Shown one piece after another: positions 32,317 to 43,803 of a stretch of 64,000 bases of DNA. The translations under genes were made by a program, and so were the position numbers. Within the stretch, counting starts at the first letter, position 1. Every line of letters begins with the position of its first letter. The stretch comes from Raphanus sativus (Eukaryota; Streptophyta; Magnoliopsida; Brassicales; Brassicaceae), in the NCBI RefSeq assembly GCF_000801105.2, contig NC_079516.1, forward strand, positions 2,728,001-2,792,000. Direction: 5' to 3'. The notes beneath the pieces were generated by a model that was not told the DNA's origin, made no database searches, and was given only the letters and a program-made list of their open reading frames with translations.

Positions 32317-34333
32317 ATGAAGAGAGGCGATGAGATTGAAGTCTACTCCGACGAAGAAGGGCTCAAAGGGTCGTGGTTCAGAGCCATCCTCGAAGACCCT
32401 CTGCCTAAATACGGAACCAAGAAGCTGAATGTGTCTCTGCTAGCCAACGATGGTGGCTCCACCACCACTCCGAAAACCACTTACCGGAGATTCCTCCGGC
32501 CGATTACGCCGGAGAGTCTGTTCGCGGCGGCGGCGGAGTTCGAGGAAGGGTGTGTGGTGGAGGCGTCTCGTGGAGGTGGGTGGTGGACCGGTGTGGTTGT
32601 CAAGAAGATAAACCATGAGGATGATGTAGTTTGGGTTTACTTCGATTCCCCACCGGTTCTGTTTCAGTTTCAGACAGGACAAGTGAGACAACACTTTGAC
32701 TGGGTCAAACAAGAATGGGTCAAACCAAAAAACAAGGTTCGAGCTTATTTTGTTTTTTTTGTTTCTTTACATGTAGTTTTCTCAACATTCTTTGGTTTGG
32801 TTGTTTCTTGGAAGGTACTGAGTAATAAGAAGTCTAGGTTTAGTTGTGGGACCATGGTGGAAGTGAGAGTCAAGGGTACTGATGTGTGGGTACCATCAGT
32901 GATTGTCAAGGAGATGGGAAACAGGAAGAGTTTCGTTGTCAAGTCTTTGAAAAACCTGAGCTGGAGTGATGATGGTGGTGAAGCACCGAAACCAAACATA
33001 ACCGTTGATTCAAGCAGCATAAGACTCACACCGCCAACTGTTTCTGTTGAACGCTTTGGGTTGATGGAGTCTGTTGAAGTGTTTATTGACCCGGGATGGC
33101 GTTCAGGGACAGTGACGAGTATCCTCTGTGAGAATAGGTACACTGTGTGTTTGAAGGGAGAAAATGGCTCTCTGGTGTTCAAACACGATGCACTAAGGCC
33201 TTCGGAGGAGACAATAGCTAAACTCGTCTTGGTTAGTTTCTCTCTGGTTTGAGTCAGCTTTTGATTCTTGTTTTGATTTATAATTAGAGTGTTATGTTTT
33301 CTTTCCCTTTTCAGCAAAACACTAGTGAAGTAAATGGAGAGAAAGAGAAAGAGGTAAAGTTGGTTTTGTTATTATTTAACATTAGTCTTCTTCATGAGCT
33401 CTCTCCTTTGGGGTTTGACACTTGTATGTATGCACCAGGTGCCTGATGAACACAGCAGGGAAGATGACAGTCGTAAGAGGAAAAGAGGAGAAGTAGAACA
33501 CAATCCAGACTTAAGTGAGACTGAGACTGCTACTGGTATGTCTTTAACCCTCTCATTAGTGTGTCATGGACTTTGTTTCTGCCATGTTCTTGAAACAGTT
33601 CCACTTTTTTTTTCTTTTTTTGCAGAAACTGAATCAGTTTCATCTCTAACAGAGTCTGGAACTGAAGAATTCACTGTCCAGCCGGTGAGTAATCTATATC
33701 TTTGCTTCATCAAGCATTCTCACGATTACTTATTTTATCTTCCTTTGGGGATGGCAGGAGAGCAACGAAGAAGTTAATAACGATGAAACGATGAGAATAG
33801 TCGTTTTGCCTTTTGCTAAGGAGTCGTCGCTTTGGCTGGAACTCGAAACAAAACTAGTCTTCCAGAGAGCACCACAACAAACTCCTCATTTCAGCCCATT
33901 GGTTGGGAAACCTGAAGTGTCCCGTGAAGGCCGTGCCCTTGGTATGATGCTCACCTTTTCCAAGTTGGTGGAAAGCTTCAACGATCTCGAACCCGACGTT
34001 CCCATGAGCCAACTAGACAGCTTCAGAGAGTCTTTCGCCGAGCTACGGAAACAGGGTTTCGATGTTTCAGCTCCTCTGGCACGGATCAACAAGCTATTGG
34101 GTATCAAAAGTAAACAGCTAAAGGAAATGGTGAAGCGAAATGGTCTAGAGGGAGAGATGATGGCTCTGAAACACAAGATTGTTGAGCTGGAGAGGCAGCA
34201 AGTGGCTCTGAGAGAGGAGAGTGAAACGGCCTACCGAAATTTATCTCAGATGGAGTCACGTGCAAGAGATCCTGGCGTAGTGCTTGACAATCTGGAGTCT
34301 GAGTTCAGAGCAACCTCATCTGCTCCCTGGTAA
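32317..34333 (+). CDS. Agenet/DUF724 protein, copy 2
   Basis: Six exons parallel to copy 1: 32317-32736, 32815-33231, 33315-33353, 33439-33535, 33626-33684 and 33758-34333. They encode 535 residues. The Agenet repeats are GDEIEVYSDEEGLKGSWFRA, FEEGCVVEASRGGGWWTGVV, CGTMVEVRVKGTDVWVPSV and MESVEVFIDPGWRSGTVTS. A KRKRGEVE nuclear signal follows. The C-terminal DUF724 domain (FQRAPQQTPHFSPLV, GMMLTFSKLVESF) and coiled coil are present. Compared with copy 1 it lost part of the linker: exon 5 is 59 against 98 nt, and RKRTREHN is replaced by NNDETMR. It is a tandem, same-strand duplicate about 3.9 kb apart start to start, with both promoters and both downstream SDR remnants duplicated too. Confidence 0.9.
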
Positions 34334-34968
34334 AAAGCAAAACTCTCTCTTTGATTTTTAGTTAAATAGGCTTTGTATTATTGGTTGGTAGAACTCGTAA
34401 GAGATCTTTAAAAGATGGTTAATTATTGGTTAGTCGTTGATACTACTTGCTAATGCTATTACAATAGCCTAGTAATCACAATCTTCTTTATTTTCAGCTT
34501 AGTTATCTATAGTTTTATCCATCTTCAATATTTCTTTTTTTTTTTTGTGGATTTCAGGGGAGAAGCCTGAGTAAAGAAGGAACAAGAGTTCAATCAAGAA
34601 GGAAGAGATCAGGATCAGAGTTCCAATGTCTTTTGCAGCTTTTTTTCTTTTGAGTCAGACAAGCTGTTGTGATAAGAGTATGTGAACCTAAATGGCCTTA
34701 GTGTCTAACAACAGGATCATCAGAAATGAAGCTAGCTAACTATTAAACTTTTAAAGCTTTTGGTATTTAATCTTATCTTGACATAGTTTATTAGTATGAT
34801 TGACTTTTTTTTTTGTTTTAAAAATGTTCACCATGTTTTTTCTAAACGTGACTGGACAACGTCACAAGACTAACAACACTAGCTTGCACAAGTCACAATT
34901 GTCTGGAAATCACAAATCATGGTTCTTTTTTTAATATCATTGTAGCAACTTAACCCATTGATTTGCAA

Positions 34969-35125
34969 ACAATCAAACATTAAGCCTAAGAAGAACAGCA
35001 AAGAGGTCTCTCAAGACCAAACATTTTTTTACATAATCCACCATTATTTAACATGAATTGATTTGACCATAAACACCATTAGCTGAAGTTTTGCCAATTG
35101 ATTGCATTTGGAATGATAGTCAAAA
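34969..35125 (-). pseudogene. SDR 3'-end remnant downstream of DUF724-2
   Basis: Homologous to the remnant after copy 1 (shared GCAAACAATCAAACATTAAG, GAGGTCTCTCAAGACCAAAC and CAATTGATTGCATTTGGAAT), but more decayed. It shows that the tandem duplication unit ran from the DUF724 promoter through the SDR remnant. Confidence 0.5.
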
Positions 35126-35986
35126 ATCTTGTTTCCTAATCTTGTATCTAGACCAAAATAAAATAAATGATTATGAAAAATAAGGAAATAAAAAAAATAA
35201 AAAAATGATATAACAGTAAGAAGTTTCTGAACTTGAATGCAAATTGACCAACATTTTCCATAAAAAAAGTGGTGATTTATCTGGACTAAAATTACAACAG
35301 TCACATGGGGTGTAAAATGTTAATTTCAAAACATAAGTACTATTTAAGTAATAAAACAGATAAATAAAGGAGTAGATTTGCATAAAGACCCAACAATTAC
35401 GGAGCGTTACCAATAATTAAAACCCGCGCCCATCGCACCAAAACGCTCTCAAGGTTCAAAAACAAAAGTTGAATCCTTTTTTTCTGGTTTTTCTTCGCGT
35501 CGTATCGTAAGAAGGAGGAGAAGAAAGATCCATCTCTCTCTCTTGGAATCTAGAGACTTTCAGATTCTTGAGTCACATCTTCGCTATCAGACACTGGTAC
35601 ATTCTTGATTCTTCGCTATTCATCAAACCTTACTACTTATTGCAGACACTCGAAACTCTGTTCATACCCCTTTTTTTTTGTAAGATTAGGGTTACTAGTT
35701 CTCTTCTTTCGTTATTAAAGTTTCAAACTTTTAGGAATCAATTTACTCAAAATGATACTTTCTTTCAGTTTACCTAAGAAATTAGATAAAAAGTTTTGAT
35801 TTTTTTGGGAACTTTTAGCATTGGTTTTGGTATAATCCTCTTACGGAAAGATTGATTTTTTTTTTAGTTTCCTGATTAGGATATGGTATAGAATCATAGA
35901 ATATAGTTATCTCGGTATAGTTGTTACTTGTTAGGATTAAAGAATCTAATCTGATACTCAAATGATTGTACTATATCTCTTAAGTT

Positions 35987-36035
35987 GTGTATATCCTGTT
36001 TTTTGCACCAAAAAAAAAAGTGTATATCCTGTTTT
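35987..36035 (+). repeat. Micro-retroposon in the SINE2 5' UTR intron
   Basis: GTGTATATCCTGTTTT is repeated perfectly at 35987-36002 and 36020-36035 around TTGCACC plus ten A. The intron also carries a diverged duplication of GTTAGGATTAAAGAATCTAAT (35931 and 36055). Confidence 0.65.
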
Positions 36036-36219
36036 AAGATAATCATTGAGTATGTTAGGATTAAAGAATCTAATCTTATACTCAAATGATTTGTATATAA
36101 ATCTCCTACAAGTTGTGTATATACTCAAATGATATGATCAAAAAAGTTCAAGATCTTGTAGGCTATGATCTTGCTTGTTATTGACTTCGTTGTTGCTTTT
36201 ATTCTCAGAGGGATCAAAA

Positions 36220-37796
36220 ATGGGGAGAAACCTGGGTTCAGCATTTAGACAAGAGTTGGCTAATCTCGACAAAGATCCAGATACTTACAAGACTGCAATG
36301 AGCAACTTGAGAACCATTGTGAAAGACTTGGATTCAAAAGTGATACATGCGTTTCTCACTCAAGTCTCTGAAACAAAAGAGATCGGTTCTGACTCTGGCG
36401 GTGGCTACACGGTCTCTCTCTTTGAAGACCTCGCACGTGCTCACGGAGTCAAAATCTCTCCCCACGTGGAAACGATCATGCTGGTTATTGTAAGGACGTT
36501 GAGCTCTTGTGGAGGTTCCTTAAGTGTCCAACAGGCTTGCTCAAAAGCTGTAGCTGCTATTGCTAGATACGGGATCGATCCTGCAACGGCGGAAGATAAG
36601 AAAAGAAATGTGATCCATTCTCTCTGCAAACCGCTCTCTGACTCTCTTATAGACTCACACCATCAGCAGCATCTTGCTTTGGGGTCTGCTCTCTGCTTGA
36701 AGTCGCTTGTGGACTGCGATAGCTGGCGTTACGCTTCTAACGAGATGGTTAACAGCGTTTGTCAGAGCTTGGCTGTTGCTCTTGAAGCCACTTCGAGCGA
36801 AGCCGAGTCTCATCTGGCGCTTGTGATAGCTCTCGCTAAGCGCAATGCCTTTATTGTGGAGGCGTACGCGAGGCTTTTGGTGAAGTCTGGTCTTAGGATT
36901 CTGGAGTTGGGCGTTGTGGAGGGTGATGCTCAGAAACGGGTTTTGGCAGTGCAGATGCTTAACTTTTTGATGAAGTATCTGAATCCCAAGAGTATATCTT
37001 CTGAGGTGGAACTTGTGTTGCAAGAGATGGAGAAACACATGGAAGATGAGGTGTATTTCGTCAGAATGGCTGTTCATGATACCTTGGGAACAGCAGAGAG
37101 ATTGATAAGAGAGGCAGATTCATCAGTGAAGTCTACTACACCGAGTCTGAGATCACGTAACAGGAGTTATGTAAACGATCAAGAAGATGACTATAACCAA
37201 GAAACCGGTTCAAGAAATCAGGTACAGACATAAAAAGACTATATCTCTTGTGTGTTTCTTCTTTATGTAAGTTTTATTGTGTTCTGCTACTTTGGTTTCA
37301 GATTCAGTTCTCTGGTGATGAAGATGATAACATGGAGTCAGTTTGTTTCCATCAGAGGAACAGAAGCTCTGAGTTTAACGAATCGGTTTGCTCTAGGACC
37401 AATCGCCCAAGAAGTTCAAGGCGAAACAGGAGGAAGAGACAGTCAGAACGTAGCAGGCACGGTTTCACGCAAGATTCATTTACTGTACTGCTGGAGAACA
37501 GAGAGCAGCTACGACAGTACAGCGAGAGCTCATCATCATCGTCACCGATACATGAGAGATCCGGTACCACTACTCCAACAGAAGACATCTGTGAGAAACT
37601 AAAGATAGATTTGGAGTCTGAGGCCAAAGTGAAGAGAGAAGAGATTGTAACAGAGTCAACAAGACGGGACAGGAGCAAGAAAAGTGTGTTGAGATGGGGT
37701 TTGAGTTTCTTCTCAGTTGTACTTGCAGGGCTTGCTTCCTTCATGTGGGTGCATTTGCAAGATGATGTTATGATGCCTCATCTTGTTCCTACTTGA
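36220..37796 (+). CDS. SINE2: SINE2, ARM-repeat KASH protein of the nuclear envelope
   Basis: Two coding exons, 36220-37221 and 37302-37796, encode 498 residues. A 5' UTR intron ending ATTCTCAG precedes the ATG. The N-terminal ~290 residues form helical armadillo-type repeats (GRNLGSAFRQELANLDKDP at the start, VYFVRMAVHDTLGTAERLI at the end). A Ser/Arg-rich linker follows. A transmembrane segment (WGLSFFSVVLAGLASFMWV) lies near the end, then a short luminal tail ending LVPT. Plant KASH tails end in such xVPT tetrapeptides and bind SUN proteins across the nuclear envelope. SINE2 (At3g03970) links the guard-cell nuclear envelope to actin and affects stomatal closure. Its neighbour CCT8 is also its Arabidopsis neighbour, though TNL3 now separates them. 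Confidence 0.95.
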
Positions 37797-38044
37797 AGCA
37801 TCAGGGGTGGAACATAGAAAGCTTAGAACTTACGTTTGTGAACAAGTTTACTAACCCATACCGGTTTGTGATTTCAATTACAGTTTCTTAAGAATTATGA
37901 ACCGAACCGGTTTACATTTTTGGTTATATGTGATAATCAGACGGCCGGCCATTTTTAAAGTCAACGTTTTCTTATTAGATATACAAGTAAATCATTACTC
38001 TCTTGATCTGGTTAAGTCTCTGTGATCTATACATCTTCTCTCTA

Positions 38045-41000
38045 ATGGATCTTTACCTTCTCCTTGTGATAGTTGCTACTGCCATCTTTACGCTTTTGTG
38101 TAGTAGAATATTTTCTTTTGTTTATGGAAAGTTCAGAGTCCAAGAAAACAAAATAATTGCTTATTCTCCTCCTTCTTCATCATCTCCACCATCTCCCCAG
38201 TCGTCTTTGCCTATACACGATGTCTTCCCGAGTTTCCACGGAGCAGATGTCCGTATATCCTTTCTCAGCCATCTTCTCAAGGAGTGTAGGAGCAAAGGAA
38301 TCAACCTGTTCATTGATAACAAGATCATTAGAGGAGAGTTTATCGGCCATGAGCTCAAGAAGGCAATCAAAGGATCAAGAATTGCGATTGTGTTGCTCTC
38401 GAGAAGATACGCTTCTTCCTCTTGGTGTCTTGACGAGTTAGTGGAGATTATGAAGTGTAAAGAAGAGTCAGGTCAAACGGTGATTCCTGTTTTCTATAAA
38501 GTGGATCCAACTGATGTCAAGAAGCAGGCCGGTGAGTTTGGGAAAGTCTTCAAAAAAACTTGTAAAGGTAAAACAAACGAGGTTATTAGGAAATGGAGTC
38601 AAGCTTTGGCACAAGTGGCCACACTCGCTGGTTACCACTCTAAGAACTGGTTCGTCTTTATAATCTTTCCAAACACAAATTAAACTATAAATGAATGTTG
38701 ACTTTGAACAATTTTAATTGACTTTGATATATTTTGAATATGTTGTATAAGGGATAATGAGGCAAAAATGATAGAAGATGTTGTCACTGAGGTTGCAAAG
38801 AAGTTGTTTAACTCCACTCCGTCAAGAGATTTCGACGAACTCATTGGGATGGAAGCTCATATGAACAAGATTTCGCCGGTTTTACGCACAGATTTGGATG
38901 AAGTGAGGATGATAGGGATTTGGGGTCCGGCTGGGATTGGCAAGACCACCATTGCTAGGTGTCTGTTCAATCAACTATCCCATACTTTTCAATACAGTGT
39001 CTTTCTGATGAATGTCAAAGCAATGTGTACTCCACCGGTTTGTTCAGACGACTACAATGTGAAGTTGCATTTGCAGCAAAAGCTTTTGTCTCAACTACTC
39101 AACCAGAAGGAAGATTTCGAGATCGCTCACTTGGGAGCTGCACAAGAAAGACTGAATGACAAGAAAGTTCTTGTTGTTCTTGATAACGTTGATCGGTTAG
39201 TACAACTAGAAGCCTTGGCCAAAGAAACTAGGTGGTTTGGTGATGGAAGTCGGATTATCATTACGACGCAAGACCGAAAGATTCTGAAGGCACATGGGAT
39301 CACTGATATTTACAAGGTTGGTTTTCCATCAACTTGTGAGGCTATTCAAATGTTTTGTATGTATGCTTTTGGTCAAAAGTCCCCTGAAGATGGTTTTGAG
39401 AACCTTGTAAGGGAAGTTACAGATCTTGCCGGTAAACTCCCTTTGGGACTAAGGGTTATGGGATCTTATTTTCGTGGAATGCCAAAGGAGGAGTGGGAAG
39501 ACGCACTACCAGAGCTAAGGATGTGCCTTGATGGAGAAATTGAGAACATTTTGATGTTCGGTTATAACGCACTATCTCATGTAAATAAAGATTTGTTTCT
39601 TCATATAGCCTGCTTTTTCAACCTTGAAAGGACAGAGAAAGTGGTAGAGCATCTTTCAAAGAGATTTTCTGATGTGAGGCGAAGGCTTAACGTTTTAGCG
39701 GACAAGTCTCTCATCTCTTTCGAAAGGGAATATGTGACTATGCATGATCTGCTAGCCCAGCTGGGTAGAGATATTGTCCTCAAACAGTCTACTGAGCCTG
39801 GACAACGCAAGTTTCTGTTCGATAAAGGAGATACTTGTGAACTACTGGCTGATGATGCAGCGGTAAGTTTTGCTATTAGTGTTTCATTGCAGTACTGCTT
39901 GTTACCAACTGAGTCTGTTTGATAAACTGCAATCATCTATACCTTATTTTTGGCTCTGTTTTCAGGGTAGTAGAAGTGTTATTGGCAGAATGTTCCGTGG
40001 AGATGAAATAAATGTTAGTGAGAGAGCCTTTGAAGGAATGTCTAATCTCCAGTTCTTAAGATTAAGAGCGGAACGTGATGCTGGAGGAGATGCATTTCAT
40101 CTATTTGCTGCACCAAGATATTTATCTCATAAACTTAGATTACTAGATTGGAGATGCTTTCCGATGACATGTTTGAATTGTATTCCCAACCCAGAGTTCC
40201 TAGTGGAACTAATCATGGTTTTTAGCAGACTTCAGAAGTTGTGGGAAGGAACTACAGTAAGTAACATAAAAATTATCATATGTTTTGAACAAAGTTGTTA
40301 TCATTAATATTTGATCAGATTTGTTCAGCTATGTAAATTGAAAAAACTAGACTAATAGCATGTAACAAATGTGTTCTTGTTGATTTTTGTCTGTCAGCTG
40401 CTTAGCAATCTCAAGTGGGTGGATTTGAGTGATTCAAAAAACTTGAAGGATGTTTCTAGTCTCTCAACTGCCACTAATCTAGAAGAGCTAAGTCTCAAAG
40501 GATGTTCAAGTTTGGTGGAGCTTCCATCTTCTATTGGAAATGGCATTCATCTCAAAAGATTGGATCTCACAGGGTGTTCAAGTTTGGTAGAGCTCCCTTC
40601 CTCTGTTAGTGCCACTAATCTCAAAGAGTTAGATCTCAAAGGATGTTCAAGTTTGGTGGAGCTCCCACTTTTTATTGGAAATGCCATAAGATACGTAGAG
40701 AAATTGGATTTTAGTGGTTGCTCGAGTTTAGTGGGAATCCCTTCCTCTATTGAAAACGCCACTAGTCTCAGGGAATTGAGTTTTAGTGGTTGCTCAAGTT
40801 TAGTGGGAGTCCCTTCCTCTATTGGAAATGCCATAAGAAACGTAGAGAAATTGAATTTTAATGATTGCTCAAGTTTAGTGGGAGTCCCTTCCTCTATTGG
40901 AAACGCCACTAATCTCAAGATATTAAATTTTAGTGGTTGCTTAAGTTTAGTGGGAGTCCCTTCCTCTATTGGAAACGCCACTAATCTCAAGATATTAAAT

Positions 41001-42056
41001 TTTAGTGGTTGCTTAAGTTTAGTGGGAATCCCTTCCTCTATTGGAAACGCCACTAGTCTCAAGGAATTGGCTTTTAGAAGATGCTCAAGTTTAGTGAGAG
41101 TCCCTTCCTCTATTGGAAACCTCCATAAACTAGAATCGTTGTTTTTGAGTGGATGTCGTAAGCTGGAGGTTCTTCCCGTCAACATCAACATGAAATCTCT
41201 GAGTTTACTTGATCTCACTGATTGCTCCTTGATGAAACGTTTTCCTGAGATCTCCACGAACATCAAATCTATGTATCTCGCTGGAACTGCGATTAAAGAA
41301 GTGCCTTCATCGATCAGGTTGTGGCCTCGTCTTGATGTCTTGTATATGTCATACAGCGAGAACCTCAAGGAGTTCCCTCATGTTCTTGAAACCATGACAG
41401 GTCTGTTCATGAGCAACACAAAAGTACAAGAGATTTCTCCTTGGATCAATAGAATCTCTCGTCTTCGTCGACTTGTACTCAAGGGATGCAAAGAGCTCTT
41501 GTCAATACCACAGCTTCCAAGTTCCTTATCAGAGATAGACGCAGAAGATTGTGAGTCTCTGGAGAGACTAGACTGCTCCTGCTTTCTTAATCAAAAGATT
41601 GATCTCAACTTCGCCAACTGCTTCAAACTGAATAAAGAAGCCAGAGATGTCATCATCAAGTCATCGACTAAATATAATGTTACGATCTTACCCGGGAAAG
41701 AAATGCCTAACTACTTCAATTATCAAGCTAATGGAGGTTCCCTAGTAATGAAGTTGAACGAAAGGCCTTCACCTTCATCTATGATATGGAAGGCTTGCAT
41801 CTTGCTGGTCTGTAAAAATGAGGTTGAAGCTGCTAAAGGAGAAGATGTGGTCGTACATCATGGGATCAAACAGAATAATAGCCTTGTCTTGTGCAGTCTA
41901 AGTTCCCACATTCTGTATCGTCCTTTAACGGAACATCTGTACATCTTTGAATTCAAAACAGACGTGACTTCAGACGAACTTTGCTTTGAGTTTGGGGTCG
42001 ACAAAGAAGAATGGATGATAAAAGAATGTGGAGTGCACTACCTTAATACCAGTTGA
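38045..42056 (+). CDS. TNL3: intact TIR-NB-LRR receptor with expanded LRR
   Basis: Four exons, 38045-38649, 38752-39862, 39966-40256 and 40398-42056, encode 1,221 residues. The hydrophobic N-terminus (LLLVIVATAIFTLLCSRIF), TIR ([19 protein letters not shown], catalytic Glu in [13 protein letters not shown]), P-loop [46 protein letters not shown] and MHDLLAQLG are all intact. Kinase-2 has Asn in place of the second Asp of TNL2 (DNVD, not DDVD). The LRR exon is 345 bp longer than in TNL2 because the 24-residue [12 protein letters not shown] unit is repeated about nine times, two copies being nearly identical. The C-terminal JID-like domain ([16 protein letters not shown]) is present. The gene starts 248 bp after the SINE2 stop codon on the same strand. 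Confidence 0.93.
40905..41048 (+). repeat. Recent 72-bp tandem duplication in the TNL3 LRR exon
   Basis: Units 40905-40976 and 40977-41048 differ, by eye, at one base (GTC against ATC). Each encodes one LRR unit, NATNLKILNFSGCLSLVGVPS-type. Flanking units in 40480-41120 are more diverged copies with the same 72-bp period. Confidence 0.9.
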
Positions 42057-42356
42057 TGGGTTAATAAATGTAATGTTGTGTTTTTTTTTTTTTTTGTGTA
42101 TGATTATCAATCATCCTTTTGCGGTGGGTAATGAGCTCGCACTTAAACTCTATGAATAAACGAGGAACCAATTCTCTCATACATTTTGGTTATCTTTCTA
42201 ACAGAGCATCAAATCAGAATCACTATCTGGTTATTATTGTTATATCATCATCTCGATAACCGACAACCTAACCACACACACATCTGCAAACATATCATCA
42301 TCAGTAAGCTTCAAAAGAACAGCAAGCAAGGAGGCTGCTAAAAAAGACCAATCCTT

Positions 42357-42765
42357 TTACACATATCCACCACTAACAGCAATGATCTGCCCGTTGATCC
42401 GTTCACGACCATCGCTAGCCAAGAACCCAACAAGAGGCACCACATCTTTGACTTCGCCGACCCTCCCAAAAGGATTCTCTGCAGCTATCTTCTCCAACAA
42501 CCTCCGAGCTCTTTCCTTCAAAGAACATCTCAGTGGCGATGGGTCTCGGAGCTGCGCAGTTTGCAGTGATCCCTGTTCCTTTGAGCTCTTTCGCAAGAAT
42601 CTTGACCATCGTTTCCACAGCTGCTTTGAAGCTGCATAGGCGCCGAATCCAGGCTTCAACCCTCGGGTCATGGAAGATGTGAGGAGTATGATCCGACCAC
42701 CACCTCCCTGTTTGAGCCTGTTAGCAGCTTCGTTGCTGCAAAGAAACGCTCCTTTTATGTTGACA
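42357..42765 (-). pseudogene. SDR fragment 2, frameshifted, beside TNL3
   Basis: The same last exon as the fragment at 27213-27591. Here the RLKQGGGGRIILLTSS stretch is kept. One base is missing after the catalytic Tyr (YAASK then QLWKRW), and the frame is restored about 45 codons later by a second shift before LLEKIAAENPFGRVGE. The end is VSGGYV. The NAD(P)-binding exon is missing, as in fragment 1. It lies tail-to-tail with TNL3, about 300 bp from its stop. Fragments 1 and 2 have decayed in different ways, so each arose from a better preserved source. Confidence 0.85.
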
Positions 42766-42868
42766 CTACACTCCACAAAAAACAAACAAAGAGAGAGTGG
42801 TTAAGAACACAAGTAGCAGCCGATGAAAGCATTCACCTTTGATTCGAAATTAAACATACACATCTCAA

Positions 42869-43412
42869 GAGATTGATAAGAGAGGCATCACATAACAGGA
42901 GTTATGTAAAGGACCAAGAAGATGATGGTGTGTCGGGCTCTCCTTTGGTGGTGACTTATGGTGTTGAAGATGATGGTAACATGGAGTTTAACGAATCCGT
43001 TTGCTCTAGGACCAGTCGACCAAGAAGTTCAAGACGAAACAGAAAGAAGAAGAAACGGTCAGAACGTAGCAGGCACGGTTTCACGCAAGATTCATTCACT
43101 GTACTGCTGGAGAACAGAGAGCAGCTACGACAGTACAGTGAGAGCTCATCATCATCACCAATTCATGAGAGATCTGGTACTACTACTCCAACAGAAGACA
43201 TCTGTGAGAAACTAAAGATAGATTTGGAGTCTGAGGCCAAAGTGAAGAGAGAAGAGATTGTAACAGAGTCAACAAGACGGGACAGGAGCAAGAAAAGTGT
43301 GTTGAGCTGGGGTTTGAGTTTCTTCTCACTTGTGGTTGCAGGGCTTGCTTCCTTCATGTGGGTGCAACTGGGAGATGATATGATGATGCCTCCTCATCTT
43401 GCTCCTACTTGA
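42869..43412 (+). pseudogene. Detached C-terminal segment of SINE2 (orphan KASH tail)
   Basis: It copies SINE2 from RLIREA to the end and omits the ARM repeats. The ORF from 42873 encodes 179 residues. It lacks ADSSVKSTTPSLRS and runs through the position of the SINE2 intron without one, with GSPLVVTYGVEDDGNM where the intron-exon border was. The Ser/Arg linker, the transmembrane segment (WGLSFFSLVVAGLASFMWV) and the tail are kept. The final tetrapeptide is LAPT where SINE2 has LVPT. The left border is sharp: SDR intron sequence ending CATCTCAAG switches to SINE2 at AGATTGATAAGAGAGGCA. If translated, it would give a membrane protein with a KASH-like tail. No promoter of its own is evident. 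Confidence 0.85.
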
Positions 43413-43803
43413 AGCGCAAGTGAGGAGCATAGAAAGCTTAGAACTTACTTAGGTTCAAATTGTATGTTCTATTGTTCGAATAGTCATTTTTATTTTTACC
43501 GAAAAAGAACTCGTTACTATTCTTCAAAACCAGATAGTACGTATCAAAACAGTCGAACCGAATCGAAGTCTTAACATTGACTAATATAAAAAAAAAAGAC
43601 TTTCGCAATAATCCAATTTAGCTAAACCGGGAAATTTTAAGCCCGAACAAACCAACATTGCAAACCAAAAGGCAAAACCTTAAGCTGGTGTTGTGTACAC
43701 AAGATCACAACCTCATACTGAGACATACCAAAATTTTCCCAGAATTTAAAAAAATGGTTACAGAAAAAGAGTTTCACTACGAGGTACTTGTTGGTTCTAC
43801 AGC

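Noticed and set aside
40547..41368. 273-codon antisense ORF in TNL3
   Set aside because: Same cause: its length follows the number of LRR units on the coding strand.
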